DNA from: JANLVI01 sp031363915
GTDB lineage: Bacteria; Vulcanimicrobiota; Vulcanimicrobiia; Vulcanimicrobiales; Vulcanimicrobiaceae
Assembly (NCBI GenBank): GCA_031363915.1
Contig: JANLVI010000007.1
Coordinates: forward strand, 273,075 to 337,074
Reading direction: 5' to 3'
Length of the DNA: 64,000 bases
Below the pieces are notes generated by a model. That model did no database searches. It worked only from the letters and a program-made list of their open reading frames with translations, and was not told the DNA's origin. A program made the position numbers and the translations under genes. This document shows positions 49,071-57,468 of the stretch, piece after piece; the first letter of the stretch is position 1; each line of letters begins with the position of its first letter.

Positions 49071-49250
49071 CTAGTCGTCGTCCTCGACAATCACGGCGGT
49101 TGCGATGTCGAACTCGTGCCATTCACCGCAGTGGTCGCAGCGGATCCGGTTCTCGAGTCCGAGTTCGTCGAGCGCTTCGAGCGTGCGAATTCGCACGCGC
49201 GGGGAAGCGAGCTTGTTCGTGCGCGGACAGCGAACCGTCAGATACGCCAC
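49071..49250 (-). CDS. Small zinc-ribbon protein
   Basis: The 59-residue protein begins MAYLTVRCPRTNK and carries CDHCGEWHEFD, followed by an acidic end VEDDD. The CxxC pair and one earlier Cys suggest a small zinc site. The GTG start follows the stop of the binding-protein gene directly (TAG then GTG), so translation is probably coupled. Family unknown. It was found by reading the region by eye. Confidence 0.72.
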   Translation of the reverse strand: MAYLTVRCPRTNKLASPRVRIRTLEALDELGLENRIRCDHCGEWHEFDIATAVIVEDDD

Positions 49251-50213
49251 CTACACCGCGGCGATGAGGCGCTGCGCCGGGAGCGCGGCGTATTTGATGA
49301 AGCCGTCGTAGATGAACTCGTTCTGAATGTCGAGCACGGTCGTCCGGTCGACGTGCAGATCGGGTTTGAAATCGTACCGGTCGGCTTTCTTGATGAGCTC
49401 GATCGGCTGCTTCGTGTACTTTGCGTACGCTTCGAGATTCTCCGGATGATAGTAACCCGCGCCCGCAATTTCGGCAGCGGCCTTGCGCAGCGCGCCCATC
49501 ACGCCTTTGGCCACGGCCGGAACTTTGAACATCGAGGGTCCAAAAAAGATGCCGGTGCCGGCGATTCCGGGATGCACCGAACCGATGATGTGCGCGAGCT
49601 TCTTTTCTTCGAAAATTGACGTGAACGGGGCTGAGAGAAATGCTCCGTCGATCGCCTTCTTCGTGAGCGCGACTTCCATGTCGGCGTTGGCGATGTTGGT
49701 GCCCTCGACGTCGCTGAGTTTGAGCCCGACTTCGCGGAGAATTCGCGCGACATAGTAGCTCGATGTCGCTCCTGCACCGCCGATCCAGCCGATTTTCTTG
49801 CCATTGAGATCTTTCGGAGATTTGAGGCCGCTCTCGAAGAGATCTTGTCGGATCATCAGGGCCGTGGGGTGACCTTTGGCAGGCTGGTAGCCGGTCGATG
49901 CAACGAAGCGCACGTCGAGCCCACGATTGACCGCGTTGTAAAACGCAGCCGAGATGCCGGCAGCGATGAAGTCGAGGTTTCCTTGCGCGGCGAGCACCAG
50001 CGCGTCTTGTCCCGCGACGATCGGCGAGAGTTCGCAGTCGAATCCGGCGGCGGTAAGATAACCGCGTTCCTGCGCCACGAAGAGCGGTGCGAACAGCGTC
50101 GATGGAACGAAGCCCACTTTGAGCGTGCGGCTCTGGGCGCGGACGAGGGCGGGAACGGTAACGAACGCGGCGCTTCCCGTAAGTCCGGTGAGGAATCGGC
50201 TACGTGTGGTCAA
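49251..50213 (-). CDS. ABC transporter substrate-binding protein (SsuA/TauA/NrtA-like)
   Basis: The 320-residue protein has a signal peptide ending at ALVRAQS and the periplasmic-binding fold of the NMT1/THI5-like group: LKVGFVPSTLFAPLFVAQERGYLTAAGFDCEL, GQDALVLAAQGNLDFIAAGISAAFYNAV, and KDLNGKKIGWIGGAGATSSYYVARIL. Ligands in this group are sulfonates, taurine, nitrate, thiamine precursors or aromatic acids. The neighbours (Rieske, gentisate dioxygenase and hydrolase) suggest an aromatic compound. It starts at TTG with AAGGAG six bases upstream. No permease or ATPase gene is next to it. Confidence 0.88.
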   Translation of the reverse strand: MTTRSRFLTGLTGSAAFVTVPALVRAQSRTLKVGFVPSTLFAPLFVAQERGYLTAAGFDCELSPIVAGQDALVLAAQGNLDFIAAGISAAFYNAVNRGLDVRFVASTGYQPAKGHPTALMIRQDLFESGLKSPKDLNGKKIGWIGGAGATSSYYVARILREVGLKLSDVEGTNIANADMEVALTKKAIDGAFLSAPFTSIFEEKKLAHIIGSVHPGIAGTGIFFGPSMFKVPAVAKGVMGALRKAAAEIAGAGYYHPENLEAYAKYTKQPIELIKKADRYDFKPDLHVDRTTVLDIQNEFIYDGFIKYAALPAQRLIAAV

Positions 50214-50278
50214 GAGCAGCTCCTTGTACGTGGTCGTTCATTCGTTCCGACGCCTCGCGGCAAGGTCCTCGATGCTGT

Positions 50279-50311
50279 CGCCTCCGAACTTTTATCCGCA
50301 CTTCGGAGGCG
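50279..50311. promoter_or_regulatory. Ten-base perfect inverted repeat upstream of the Rieske remnant
   Basis: CGCCTCCGAA at 50279-50288 and TTCGGAGGCG at 50302-50311 are perfect complements separated by 13 bases. It lies in the spacer between the divergent binding-protein gene and the Rieske remnant. It is a plausible operator for an aromatic-pathway regulator, or a hairpin that hides the GGAGG ribosome-binding site at 50305-50309. Confidence 0.45.
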
Positions 50312-50321
50312 AGGCCCACCG

Positions 50322-50603
50322 ATGGATCTGCTGCGGCGCGAGATCGAACTTGACTGGCACCCGGATGCGTGTGCGCTCGTTCCGTAAGCGTTTTGCACCG
50401 GCTCGCGCGATCTACGAACGCGACGTTATCGTCGTGCGCGATAAGAGTGGTGCGATTGACGTTGTCGAGAACCGCTGCGCATCGCGGCGTGCAGTTCTCT
50501 CAGAAGTCCGTACCACCAGTGGAGTTACGACCTACGCGGCAATCTCATCGGCCTGCCGTTCCGTAAAGGCGTCAAACAAGGTGAGATGCTCTATCCGATT
50601 TAG
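50322..50603 (+). pseudogene. Rieske-type ring-hydroxylating oxygenase alpha subunit, frameshifted remnant
   Basis: The remnant starts MDLLRREIELDWHPDACALVP, then continues in a second frame (FAPARAIYERDVIVVRDKSGAIDVVENRCA), a third (HRGVQFSQKS) and again in the first (YHQWSYDLRGNLIGLPFRKGVKQG) before a TAG. The Rieske ligands C-x-H and C-x2-H are thus spread over frames; the segment with the second Cys is lost. A normal alpha subunit is about 400-450 residues and its catalytic domain is absent. Three frameshifts make function impossible. It was probably the hydroxylase feeding the gentisate pathway. Confidence 0.75.
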
Positions 50604-51482
50604 TTAGCGCACCGCTCCGACGGGAGCGCCGATGCGGACGGGGCTGCGCAGGATGCCGATCTTCTGGATCTCGACTTCCATCACGTCGCCGTCTTTGAGA
50701 AATTCGGGGGGTGTGCGCGCGAAGCCGACGCCTTCGGGCGTTCCGGTCGCGATCACGTCGCCGGGTTCGAGTGTCAGGCCGTGCGAGAGGCTGGCGATGA
50801 TGCGGCGCAGGTTGAAGATCATCGCCGATGTGTTGGCCGACTGCTTCACTTCGCCATTGACGCGCAGGGCGATGTCGAGTGATTGCGGATCGCCGATCTC
50901 GGAGGCGTCGACGATCCAGGGACCGATCGGGCACGAGTGGTCGAGCGTTTTTCCTTTGAACCATTGCATGTGCTTGTTTTGAAGATCGCGCGCGGTGACG
51001 TCGTTGAGGCACGAATAGCCGAAGATGACATCGAGGGCATCGGCTTCGCTGACGTTCTTGCATTTTTTGCCGATCACGATCGCCATCTCGGCTTCCCAGT
51101 CGTATTGGCTTGACACATCAGCCATCAATTCGAGGGTTTGGTCGGGGTCGGCGACCGACGTCGGCGCCTTGCTAAAAAAGGTAGGCACGTCCGGCAACTT
51201 CAGCTCGACGCCGCGGGCGCGCGCGCCCTCTTCGGCGTGTGCGAGATAATTGCGGCCGACGCAGAAAACGTTCTTCCGCGGCGTTACCGGCGCGTGTAAA
51301 TGCGCCGAGGTAAGCGGGATGGCGGGGCCTAAGGCGCCGAGCGCTGCTTTGCGGCCGGTCGCGTCCATCTCGATGAAGTCTTCGAGCCGTGCGACTGCGT
51401 CTGCGAACGGGCGAATCGATTCGCCTTCGAGCACACCGGGGCGCCGAGCGCTGCCGCCGACGCTGAACGTTACGTATCGCAT
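50604..51482 (-). CDS. Fumarylacetoacetate hydrolase family protein (probably fumarylpyruvate hydrolase)
   Basis: The 292-residue protein shows the FAH fold: KNVFCVGRNYLAHAEEGARARG, the metal-binding Glu residues around DWEAEMAIVIGK, GYSCLNDVTARDLQ, FKGKTLDHSCPIGPWIV and GDVIATGTPEGVG. Members cleave fumarylacetoacetate, fumarylpyruvate or acylpyruvates. The divergent gentisate dioxygenase-like gene suggests fumarylpyruvate. Unlike its neighbours, this gene looks intact. It converges with the Rieske remnant with no spacer. Confidence 0.92.
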   Translation of the reverse strand: MRYVTFSVGGSARRPGVLEGESIRPFADAVARLEDFIEMDATGRKAALGALGPAIPLTSAHLHAPVTPRKNVFCVGRNYLAHAEEGARARGVELKLPDVPTFFSKAPTSVADPDQTLELMADVSSQYDWEAEMAIVIGKKCKNVSEADALDVIFGYSCLNDVTARDLQNKHMQWFKGKTLDHSCPIGPWIVDASEIGDPQSLDIALRVNGEVKQSANTSAMIFNLRRIIASLSHGLTLEPGDVIATGTPEGVGFARTPPEFLKDGDVMEVEIQKIGILRSPVRIGAPVGAVR

Positions 51483-51571
51483 ATTGTCTCCTCAGATGCG
51501 CATCTCGCGGGTCGCGGCGCGGGTCGAAACGTATCACCGGGGTATCGCCTATTCCTGCGAGAGGACGTCCG

Positions 51572-52407
51572 ATGATCGCCGCCGATTCCCGCGACCAATT
51601 TTTCGCCGAAGCGAAAGTCCAAGGCGCGCACCCGCTCTGGACGGCCATGGACGCGATGGTGCCGTCGGCGCCGAATCCGCGTGCGATTCCGCACCTCTGG
51701 CGGTACGCCGAAATGCGCCCGCTGTTGCTACGCGCGGGCGAACTGGTCGGTACGAAGAAGCCGAAGGTCGCGTGCTCACGCTCGATGCCGGACTGCAGTA
51801 CATTCGCCCCGGCGAAGTGGCACGCGCACATCGGCATATGGCTTTTGCGCTGCGCTTCATCGTCGAGGGTGACGGCGCGTACACGGCCGTCGGCGGCGAA
51901 AAATTCAGGTGGGATTTTCACGATCGCGGCCACGGGGGAAAACAAGGCATGATTTGGCTCGACGGCCTCGATCTGCCGCTCTCCCAGTGGCTGCCGACGA
52001 ATTTCGCAGATCCGTATCGCGAGGATCGCCATCCTTCGGAACCAGCGACGTCCGACTCGCACTTGAAATATTCGTGGGCCGGGATGCAAGCGAAACTTGA
52101 CGCCCACGTGGGACCGTTTGCCGAAGAACGCTATGCGCTTCGGCACACCGGCGGCCAGATCTCCAAGACGCTCGGCGCTGCAGCCGAACGGCTTGCGGCC
52201 GGCGCCACCTCGCCGAATCACGTCCACAGCGGCACGGGTTCGACGACGATCGGCGAGACGACGCTGCACTGGGAGTCCGGCGATACGATTGCAATTCCGG
52301 CGTGGATGCCGTCCGAACATCACGCGACGGGTGCCACCTATCTCTTCCGATTCGACGACAAACCGATGCTCGATGCGCTCGGCTACTATAAACGCGAGGA
52401 GAACTAG
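51572..52407 (+). pseudogene. Gentisate 1,2-dioxygenase-like cupin protein, frameshifted and partly deleted
   Basis: The start (FFAEAKVQGAHPLWTAMDAMVP, IPHLWRYAEMRPLLLRAGELVGT) fits gentisate dioxygenase. Near 51754-51760 the frame changes (one base appears missing) and homology goes on with EAEGRVLTLDAGLQYIRPGEVARAHRHMAFALRFIVEGDGAYTAV and GMIWLDGLDLPL, then the second cupin up to DKPMLDALGYYKREEN. The iron-ligand HxH (AHRH) survives. Short in-frame pieces typical of the family seem lost after LTL and after GGEK. The enzyme opens the gentisate ring to maleylpyruvate. It is most likely inactive. Confidence 0.75.
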
Positions 52408-52895
52408 TGGATTCAGTTGTCGACGCGAGCCTGCCGTTTCCGGAGGCGGATCTGCGCGATCATCCGCCGCGCAATGCGCGCGTGATGATCGGCAATTTGT
52501 ACTTTCTCGCGCGTACGATCGATAAGGCGAAAGCCAAAATCAACGGGACGCTTGGCGAGTACAAGATTGGCCCGGGCATCTCGATGTATCTCTTCGAGTG
52601 GCTGGGCATAAGCGAAGGGGATTTCGTCGAAGCCGTGCGCGCGCTCAAGACCGACGAGGCGATCGTTGCTTGGGTCCACGAGCGCAGCGATCTGAGGCAG
52701 TACGACGACATCAACATGCGCCTCTCAACGCGTGCGATCCGCGATGATGAACATTTCGAGGCCGTGCTTCCTGCGTATCCGTTGCTCAACGAGCACCCGC
52801 ACTTGCGGAACTGGTTCGAGATATTCGACCTCGACGACGAGTGGATTTTCGATCCGAAAAATCGCAAACACGCACCGGCCGGACAATACGACTAG
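52407..52895 (+). CDS. DUF5069 family protein, copy 2
   Basis: The 162-residue protein starts with a leader (DSVVDASLPFPEADLRDHPPRN) and then the DUF5069 core RVMIGNLYFLARTIDKAKAKINGTLGEYKIGPGISMYLFEWLGI, longer and closer to the family consensus than copy 1 at 28859-29314. Function is unknown. Its GTG shares one base with the stop of the gentisate dioxygenase remnant, so it belonged to that operon and stayed intact when its partner broke. Confidence 0.87.
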   Translation: MDSVVDASLPFPEADLRDHPPRNARVMIGNLYFLARTIDKAKAKINGTLGEYKIGPGISMYLFEWLGISEGDFVEAVRALKTDEAIVAWVHERSDLRQYDDINMRLSTRAIRDDEHFEAVLPAYPLLNEHPHLRNWFEIFDLDDEWIFDPKNRKHAPAGQYD

Positions 52896-53029
52896 CGGCG
52901 ATACCGCAGGTCGGCGAACGCGCACCGGACGTCGTGCGCGCGCTGCCAACCCACAAAACCCGGCCGCTCCCGTCGATATGCGAAATGTTGGACGCTACCG
53001 AAAAGCATAGCGCCTAGCGCGAGTCGCTG

Positions 53030-53305
53030 CTACTCCTCGATGATCCCCGGGCGGGCCGATGTCGGCCGCCGCGTCAGGTGCCAGAAACCGCAGTACGTGC
53101 ATTCGTAGGTCGAGAGCTTCATGCCGTTCATCGCAGCGATCGCGCGCGCTTCGCCTTCACTTTTGTACGGCTGCTTCGAGGCACAGCTGCGCGCGATGTC
53201 TTTGTCTTGATCGGCTTCGATATTCGTGCGATTGCGTAAGTAAAACGCCATGAGAGATTCGGGGTCGCTCGGCGATTTGCTGCGCCCGGGTTTCCGGCGC
53301 GCCAT
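53030..53305 (-). CDS. Small protein with a zinc-finger-like motif
   Basis: The 91-residue protein has a basic start (MARRKPGRSKSPSDPES), a central helix, and YECTYCGFWHLTRR near the end, where CxxC plus His may bind zinc. A Cys at residue 41 could add a further ligand. The KQPYKSEGEARAIAAMNGMK segment resembles small zinc-ribbon phage or plasmid-type proteins, but I cannot assign a family. The stop of the nitroreductase gene lies three bases upstream of its ATG. Confidence 0.65.
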   Translation of the reverse strand: MARRKPGRSKSPSDPESLMAFYLRNRTNIEADQDKDIARSCASKQPYKSEGEARAIAAMNGMKLSTYECTYCGFWHLTRRPTSARPGIIEE

Positions 53306-53308
53306 CTG

Positions 53309-53923
53309 CTAAAGCCAGCGGACGGCGTCGTCGAGCGGACGGCGATCTTTGCGCGTGGCAACGAGCGGCTGTACCGGATTCCCGACGACGAGACTCGTGA
53401 AGATCTTGAATCCCGGCTCGACGCCGAGCAGAGCCATCATCTCTTTTTGAAATGCAAGCCCACGCGTCCAACTCGTAAACGCGCTGCCGAGTCCGGCGGC
53501 AGTCGCCTCGAGGGACATCGCCATGAGCGCGCACGCGCACGCCTCGGATGATTCGGGGTAGCGGTCGTCTTGGAGCACGACGATTGCGATGCCGTTTTCC
53601 GGCAGCACGTGGCCCGAGGCTTGGCGTTGCAGGCCCGCTTCGTACTCGGGATTCTTCAAACGCTTGTTCATGGCGCCGAAGAGTCCGCGCATCTTCATGA
53701 ACGTGTCGCGCGACTTGTTCGCACCCGCGCGGAGTTGCTCGTACTTTCCGCGGTCGCGCACCACGACGAAGCGGAACGGCTGCGTGTTGAAGAGCGAGGG
53801 CGCGTTGCGACCGGCATCGAGGACGCGGCGCAGCGCCATCGGCGGGAGCGGTCCCGGCGCGAATGTGCGTGCGTGAGCCGTCCGTTCGAGGAGCGCGAGG
53901 GCGCCAGGGGCCTCGGAGATCAT
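53309..53923 (-). CDS. Nitroreductase family protein
   Basis: The 204-residue protein has the nitroreductase fold with FMN-binding signatures: RTAHARTFAPGPLP, NAPSLFNTQPFRFVVVRDR, and the later ASGHVLPENGIAIVVLQDD with SLEATAAGLGSAFTSW. These enzymes reduce nitro groups, quinones or enones with NAD(P)H. The substrate is unknown. Its ATG overlaps the stop of the TonB-C-like gene upstream by four bases. Confidence 0.9.
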   Translation of the reverse strand: MISEAPGALALLERTAHARTFAPGPLPPMALRRVLDAGRNAPSLFNTQPFRFVVVRDRGKYEQLRAGANKSRDTFMKMRGLFGAMNKRLKNPEYEAGLQRQASGHVLPENGIAIVVLQDDRYPESSEACACALMAMSLEATAAGLGSAFTSWTRGLAFQKEMMALLGVEPGFKIFTSLVVGNPVQPLVATRKDRRPLDDAVRWL

Positions 53924-54486
53924 GACGTGGGTTTTGGCCTCGGTGTCGATTTTGTGACGTCCTTGAGATCGGGGAGGACGACGGTTTTCTGTTTCCGGGC
54001 GTCGAGTTCAGCCCGGCGCGCGGCCTTGCGCTCCATATCGAGTGCGGCTCCCTCGGCATTGGGGTCGACGCCTCCGGCTGAAAGTAACCGGACGTCGCGT
54101 TTCACGCCGCCCTTCACGGGCGAGTAGTCGTACGTGAGCCGGTACACGCCTGAGATCGCGGTGCCGTCTTCTTTTCGAATAAAGGCCTGCAGCGCGTTTC
54201 CGTACGTCCGGGCGTTGAACCCGACGTCCTTACACGGCTTGACCGAGCGGACTTTCGTCACCTGACCGAGCTTGTTGACCTCGACCATGTATTCGGTGTG
54301 CAGCGGAACCTTGGGCAGAGCGGACTTCGGCTGCGACTTCGTCAGGTTGATCGGGACCGCGGTCGGCGGCGGCGAGGCTGCTTGCGCTGCGGCCGAGCCT
54401 AGATAAGCAAGCGCCGCGACGGCGGCGAGGAGGCGCGCACTCAATTGCGTGAGATTGCCGCGAACGCGGCTCCACAGGAAGCACAT
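53920..54486 (-). CDS. Exported protein with a TonB-C-like domain
   Basis: The 188-residue protein has a signal peptide (LLAAVAALAYLGSAAAQAA). The mature domain HTEYMVEVNKLGQVTKVRSVKPCKDVGFNARTYGNALQAF has the beta-alpha-beta pattern of TonB C-terminal domains. The C-terminal third is charged and helical (AALDMERKAARRAELDARKQK). No ExoB/ExbD genes are near. It may take part in the envelope. It overlaps the nitroreductase start. Confidence 0.68.
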   Translation of the reverse strand: MCFLWSRVRGNLTQLSARLLAAVAALAYLGSAAAQAASPPPTAVPINLTKSQPKSALPKVPLHTEYMVEVNKLGQVTKVRSVKPCKDVGFNARTYGNALQAFIRKEDGTAISGVYRLTYDYSPVKGGVKRDVRLLSAGGVDPNAEGAALDMERKAARRAELDARKQKTVVLPDLKDVTKSTPRPKPTS

Positions 54487-54671
54487 GCGACGATCACTTG
54501 GAAAGTCGCTGCAGCAGTGCGCAATTCTCGAACGTTCTTATCGTGTTCATCGCACCCACAATAACGACACGGTATCGATGTCGAGTTCCCTTTCGGCCGT
54601 TGGTCATCCACGTTCGGGCGTTTTCCCGCCGATGGGACCGTGCCCTCTCGCGGGATGGCGTCGCGTTCCAA
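54441..54671 (-). CDS. Small protein with two CxxC zinc-ribbon pairs
   Basis: The conserved-looking part is CRYCGCDEHDKNVRELRTAAATFQVIVACASCGAAF, a two-pair zinc ribbon. The upstream part of the frame (MERDAIPREGTVPSAGKRPN) is low in structure and the true start may be downstream, for example after NSTS. It overlaps the start of the TonB-C-like gene by 46 bases and is divergent from a lipoprotein gene. Family unknown; judged real because cysteine spacing is so regular. Confidence 0.5.
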   Translation of the reverse strand: MERDAIPREGTVPSAGKRPNVDDQRPKGNSTSIPCRYCGCDEHDKNVRELRTAAATFQVIVACASCGAAFAAISRN

Positions 54672-54686
54672 GCGAACCCGGCGGAC

Positions 54687-55100
54687 ATGTTCAAACGCGT
54701 TGCACTCGTTCTTTCACTTGTCGTTTTGCTTGCGGGCTGCAAGGAGACCAAGCCCGGGGCCGGTTCGTTCGTCGGGATCGGCGGCACGGTCATCACCGAT
54801 ACGACCATCGTTCCCAGCAGCGATGCAAATCCGACGCTCTCCGGCACGAGTGTGAACTACTTAATCATGAAAATCACGTTCGCGAACGACTCGAACGTTG
54901 ATATGACGCCGATCATCAACCACTTCGTCTTAACGGATACATCGGGCAACCGCATCGCCGCGACCGATCAGGGGTCAGGTGCTCTCACCGGCATCTCAAA
55001 CTACGTCGGGATCGTGAAGAAGGGCGAGAAGCACGACTACACGATCGCCTTCCGCGCGCAAACCTCGACGCTTGCGGGAACGGTCGGCTACGAACCGTAG
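54687..55100 (+). CDS. Lipoprotein with an immunoglobulin-like domain
   Basis: The 137-residue protein has a lipobox with Cys18 in VVLLAGCKE. The mature part is a run of beta strands (LIMKITFANDSNVDMTPIINHFVLTDTSG, then KKGEKHDYTIAFRAQTS), similar to DUF4352/TRIM-like exported domains. Function unknown. ATG 54687 is chosen because the signal peptide begins there. Its 3' end overlaps the next gene by 29 bases. Confidence 0.8.
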   Translation: MFKRVALVLSLVVLLAGCKETKPGAGSFVGIGGTVITDTTIVPSSDANPTLSGTSVNYLIMKITFANDSNVDMTPIINHFVLTDTSGNRIAATDQGSGALTGISNYVGIVKKGEKHDYTIAFRAQTSTLAGTVGYEP

Positions 55101-57468
55101 ATTTGGGGCGCTGATCGGAGCGCTCGTGTTGCTGCTCGCAACACCGGCAGGCGCCGCACGGCCGCTACTCGACTCGCACCAGTGGGACTCGTATTTTGCG
55201 CTGTACGCGCGCGATGCGAACGTTCCGTGGAAGCACCCGGCCGTGCGGCTCGATACGTTCTCCGGCGCGACCGTCGACTTTGCCGCCTATGCCGCCGATC
55301 CGGCAGATGTCATCGTGGCTGGCGCGTACGCGAAGCCGCGTCCGCTCGATGTGTCGCATCGTGTGCCGGTGACGCGCTGGAAGTTTACGCCGCCACCGGG
55401 CTACCAGTTCGAAGCAAACGACGTTGAACTGCCGCTGACCGATCGCGAAGGCTTCTATGTAATCGAAGCGCGACGCGGCGATGCGACGCAGCAAGTGTGG
55501 GTGAATCTTTCGCGCGTCGCCTTGCTTACGAAAGAATCTCCGGGTGGGACGTTCGTTTACGCAACGGATTTGCGCACGGGTATCGCGCTGCGCGGCATGT
55601 CTGTTTCCTATCTCGTCGGCGCGACGCTCGTACCGGGTAAGACTGACGAGCAAGGGATCTCCCATCTGCCACCTGGCACGCGGGCGCGCTTCGCGCTCGC
55701 GCAATCCGGTAAGTCGTGGGCGTTCGTGTCGTTCTTGCCGCAGCCGCCGGTGCCGACGAGTTTGGTCGGCGTGCGCGTGGAGCGCGGGGTCGTGCGGGCG
55801 GGCGACCGCGTGCGCGCGATCGGTTTCGCGCGTAAACGCGTCGGCCCGACATTCCGCCCCGCAACGGGCGAGGCGAAAGTTTCGCTGCTCGTGCGCGGAC
55901 GTGCGATTGCGACGGCGCTCTCCAAACTCGATAGTGCGGGCGCATTTTCCGCCGAAATAACGGTGCCGGCCGACGCCTCGACGGGCGAGGCCGTCGTGCT
56001 CGCGACGAGCGGCTCCGCGACCGGCGGTGCGACCGTTCGCATCGAAGGCGGCGGCGACCTCACGCTTGCGATCCTCGCGCCGTGCACGACGTCGTGTCCG
56101 ACCGAGACGTCGTTTCCGATCACGGTGAGCGCGCATCGCGCCGGCGTTGCGGTTGCATCGACTGAGGTGCATGTCAAAATCGCGCGCACGCCGCACATCT
56201 TGCCGCCGGGCGAGCCGGAAGAGACCGTGCACTGGGGCACGACGACGGTCTTAAATCAAACTTTGCGCACGGACGCCGCCGGCAATGCGCGCGTCACGAT
56301 CCCCGCGAACAGCGATGGACTTGCATCGACGTACGGGATCTCCGCATCGACCTCATCGACCATCGTCCAGTTCCAGATCTCAGCGCCGACGGCGAAGGTC
56401 GCGCTTGCCGTGGATCCGCTCAAAGAGGCGATCGACCTCGGCGAGCCCGCCGCAATCGACGTGCGCGCGTTCGACGCACTCGACGGTAATCCGATGCCCA
56501 ACCTCACCGTCATCGTCAAACTTACCCACGGCGTCACCGTGCAGCAAGAACGCGTCAAACTCGACGCGCAGGGCCGTGGACGCGCGACGTTTCACGACGT
56601 CGCACTCGGGACGAATTTTGCGACGGCTGAGGCCGATGTCGACGGCCGCCACGCATTCGATGCTGCTTCCGTGACGGTTGCCCCGAGCGCGCTCGGTGCA
56701 ACGACGACCTCGCGCAGCTCGGATATCGCAATCGTCCCGGATAAACCGCGCTACAAGCCGGGCGAGAAACTTGCGGTGAGCGCCGTTCTCGCTGGCGCGG
56801 CGGGTGATGCGATTCTGACGATCGAGGGTGCGCGTCCCTATGAGACGCATACCGTCGCCACGCACGATGGTCGCGCGACGGCGTCGTTTACCGTGCCTGA
56901 GAGTTTTGGCGACTGCTACATCGGGGCGGCGTTCGTAAAAGACGGTGCGCTGGCATATAGCACCCTCAAGATTGCGATCGACGGTCCGGGTCATCCGCGC
57001 TTGACGTCGCTCTCGGCAGATAAAGCCTCCTACGTGCCAGGCGACGTTGCGAAGATTACCGTGCACGACGGAGACTTCAAAGGCGTATCGACCATCGCTC
57101 TACGTGTCGCCGACGGACGCTCGGCGCGCAGCGCGAGTTTTGATGACGCGCCGGGATTGCTCGCCGTCGCCGGAACGACGTCGCAAGATATCGCCTCGAT
57201 CGATCCGACGTGGCACGCGTACGTCGCTCCCGCAAAATCGACCGCCGGTGACATTTTTGCATTCGATCGGCCTCGTGCGAACGTCGCGCCCGAGAGCGCG
57301 CTTGCGGTCGCTGCACCGCGCAATTTCGTCTGGAAAATCGAACGTATCGAACGCGAGACGATCGACGTCACGCTCCCGAAAGAAAAAGGCCGCTTCGTGC
57401 TCTCGCTTCTCAAACTCACCGACGACGGCGATGTCGGCGCTGCGACCATTCCGATTGTCGTGCAATAG
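55072..57468 (+). CDS. Secreted multi-domain beta-sandwich protein, alpha-2-macroglobulin-like (MG domains)
   Basis: The 798-residue protein starts with a signal peptide (GALIGALVLLLATPAGAA). It contains several immunoglobulin-like/MG domains; segments such as VWVNLSRVALLTKESPGGTFVYATDLRTG, IAIVPDKPRYKPGEKL and LSADKASYVPGDVAKITV carry the Y-x-P-G-D/E-x-V pattern of MG2 domains in bacterial alpha-2-macroglobulins. It is about half the usual length and no CxEQ thioester motif is visible, so it cannot act as a covalent protease trap. The start is TTG with overlap to the lipoprotein gene. The stop shares one base with the polA start. Confidence 0.8.
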   Translation: MRERSATNRRFGALIGALVLLLATPAGAARPLLDSHQWDSYFALYARDANVPWKHPAVRLDTFSGATVDFAAYAADPADVIVAGAYAKPRPLDVSHRVPVTRWKFTPPPGYQFEANDVELPLTDREGFYVIEARRGDATQQVWVNLSRVALLTKESPGGTFVYATDLRTGIALRGMSVSYLVGATLVPGKTDEQGISHLPPGTRARFALAQSGKSWAFVSFLPQPPVPTSLVGVRVERGVVRAGDRVRAIGFARKRVGPTFRPATGEAKVSLLVRGRAIATALSKLDSAGAFSAEITVPADASTGEAVVLATSGSATGGATVRIEGGGDLTLAILAPCTTSCPTETSFPITVSAHRAGVAVASTEVHVKIARTPHILPPGEPEETVHWGTTTVLNQTLRTDAAGNARVTIPANSDGLASTYGISASTSSTIVQFQISAPTAKVALAVDPLKEAIDLGEPAAIDVRAFDALDGNPMPNLTVIVKLTHGVTVQQERVKLDAQGRGRATFHDVALGTNFATAEADVDGRHAFDAASVTVAPSALGATTTSRSSDIAIVPDKPRYKPGEKLAVSAVLAGAAGDAILTIEGARPYETHTVATHDGRATASFTVPESFGDCYIGAAFVKDGALAYSTLKIAIDGPGHPRLTSLSADKASYVPGDVAKITVHDGDFKGVSTIALRVADGRSARSASFDDAPGLLAVAGTTSQDIASIDPTWHAYVAPAKSTAGDIFAFDRPRANVAPESALAVAAPRNFVWKIERIERETIDVTLPKEKGRFVLSLLKLTDDGDVGAATIPIVVQ

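Noticed and set aside
48860..49090. 76-codon minus-strand frame over the DUF2256 region
   Set aside because: The plus frame encodes an intact DUF2256 protein; the minus frame has no recognisable features.
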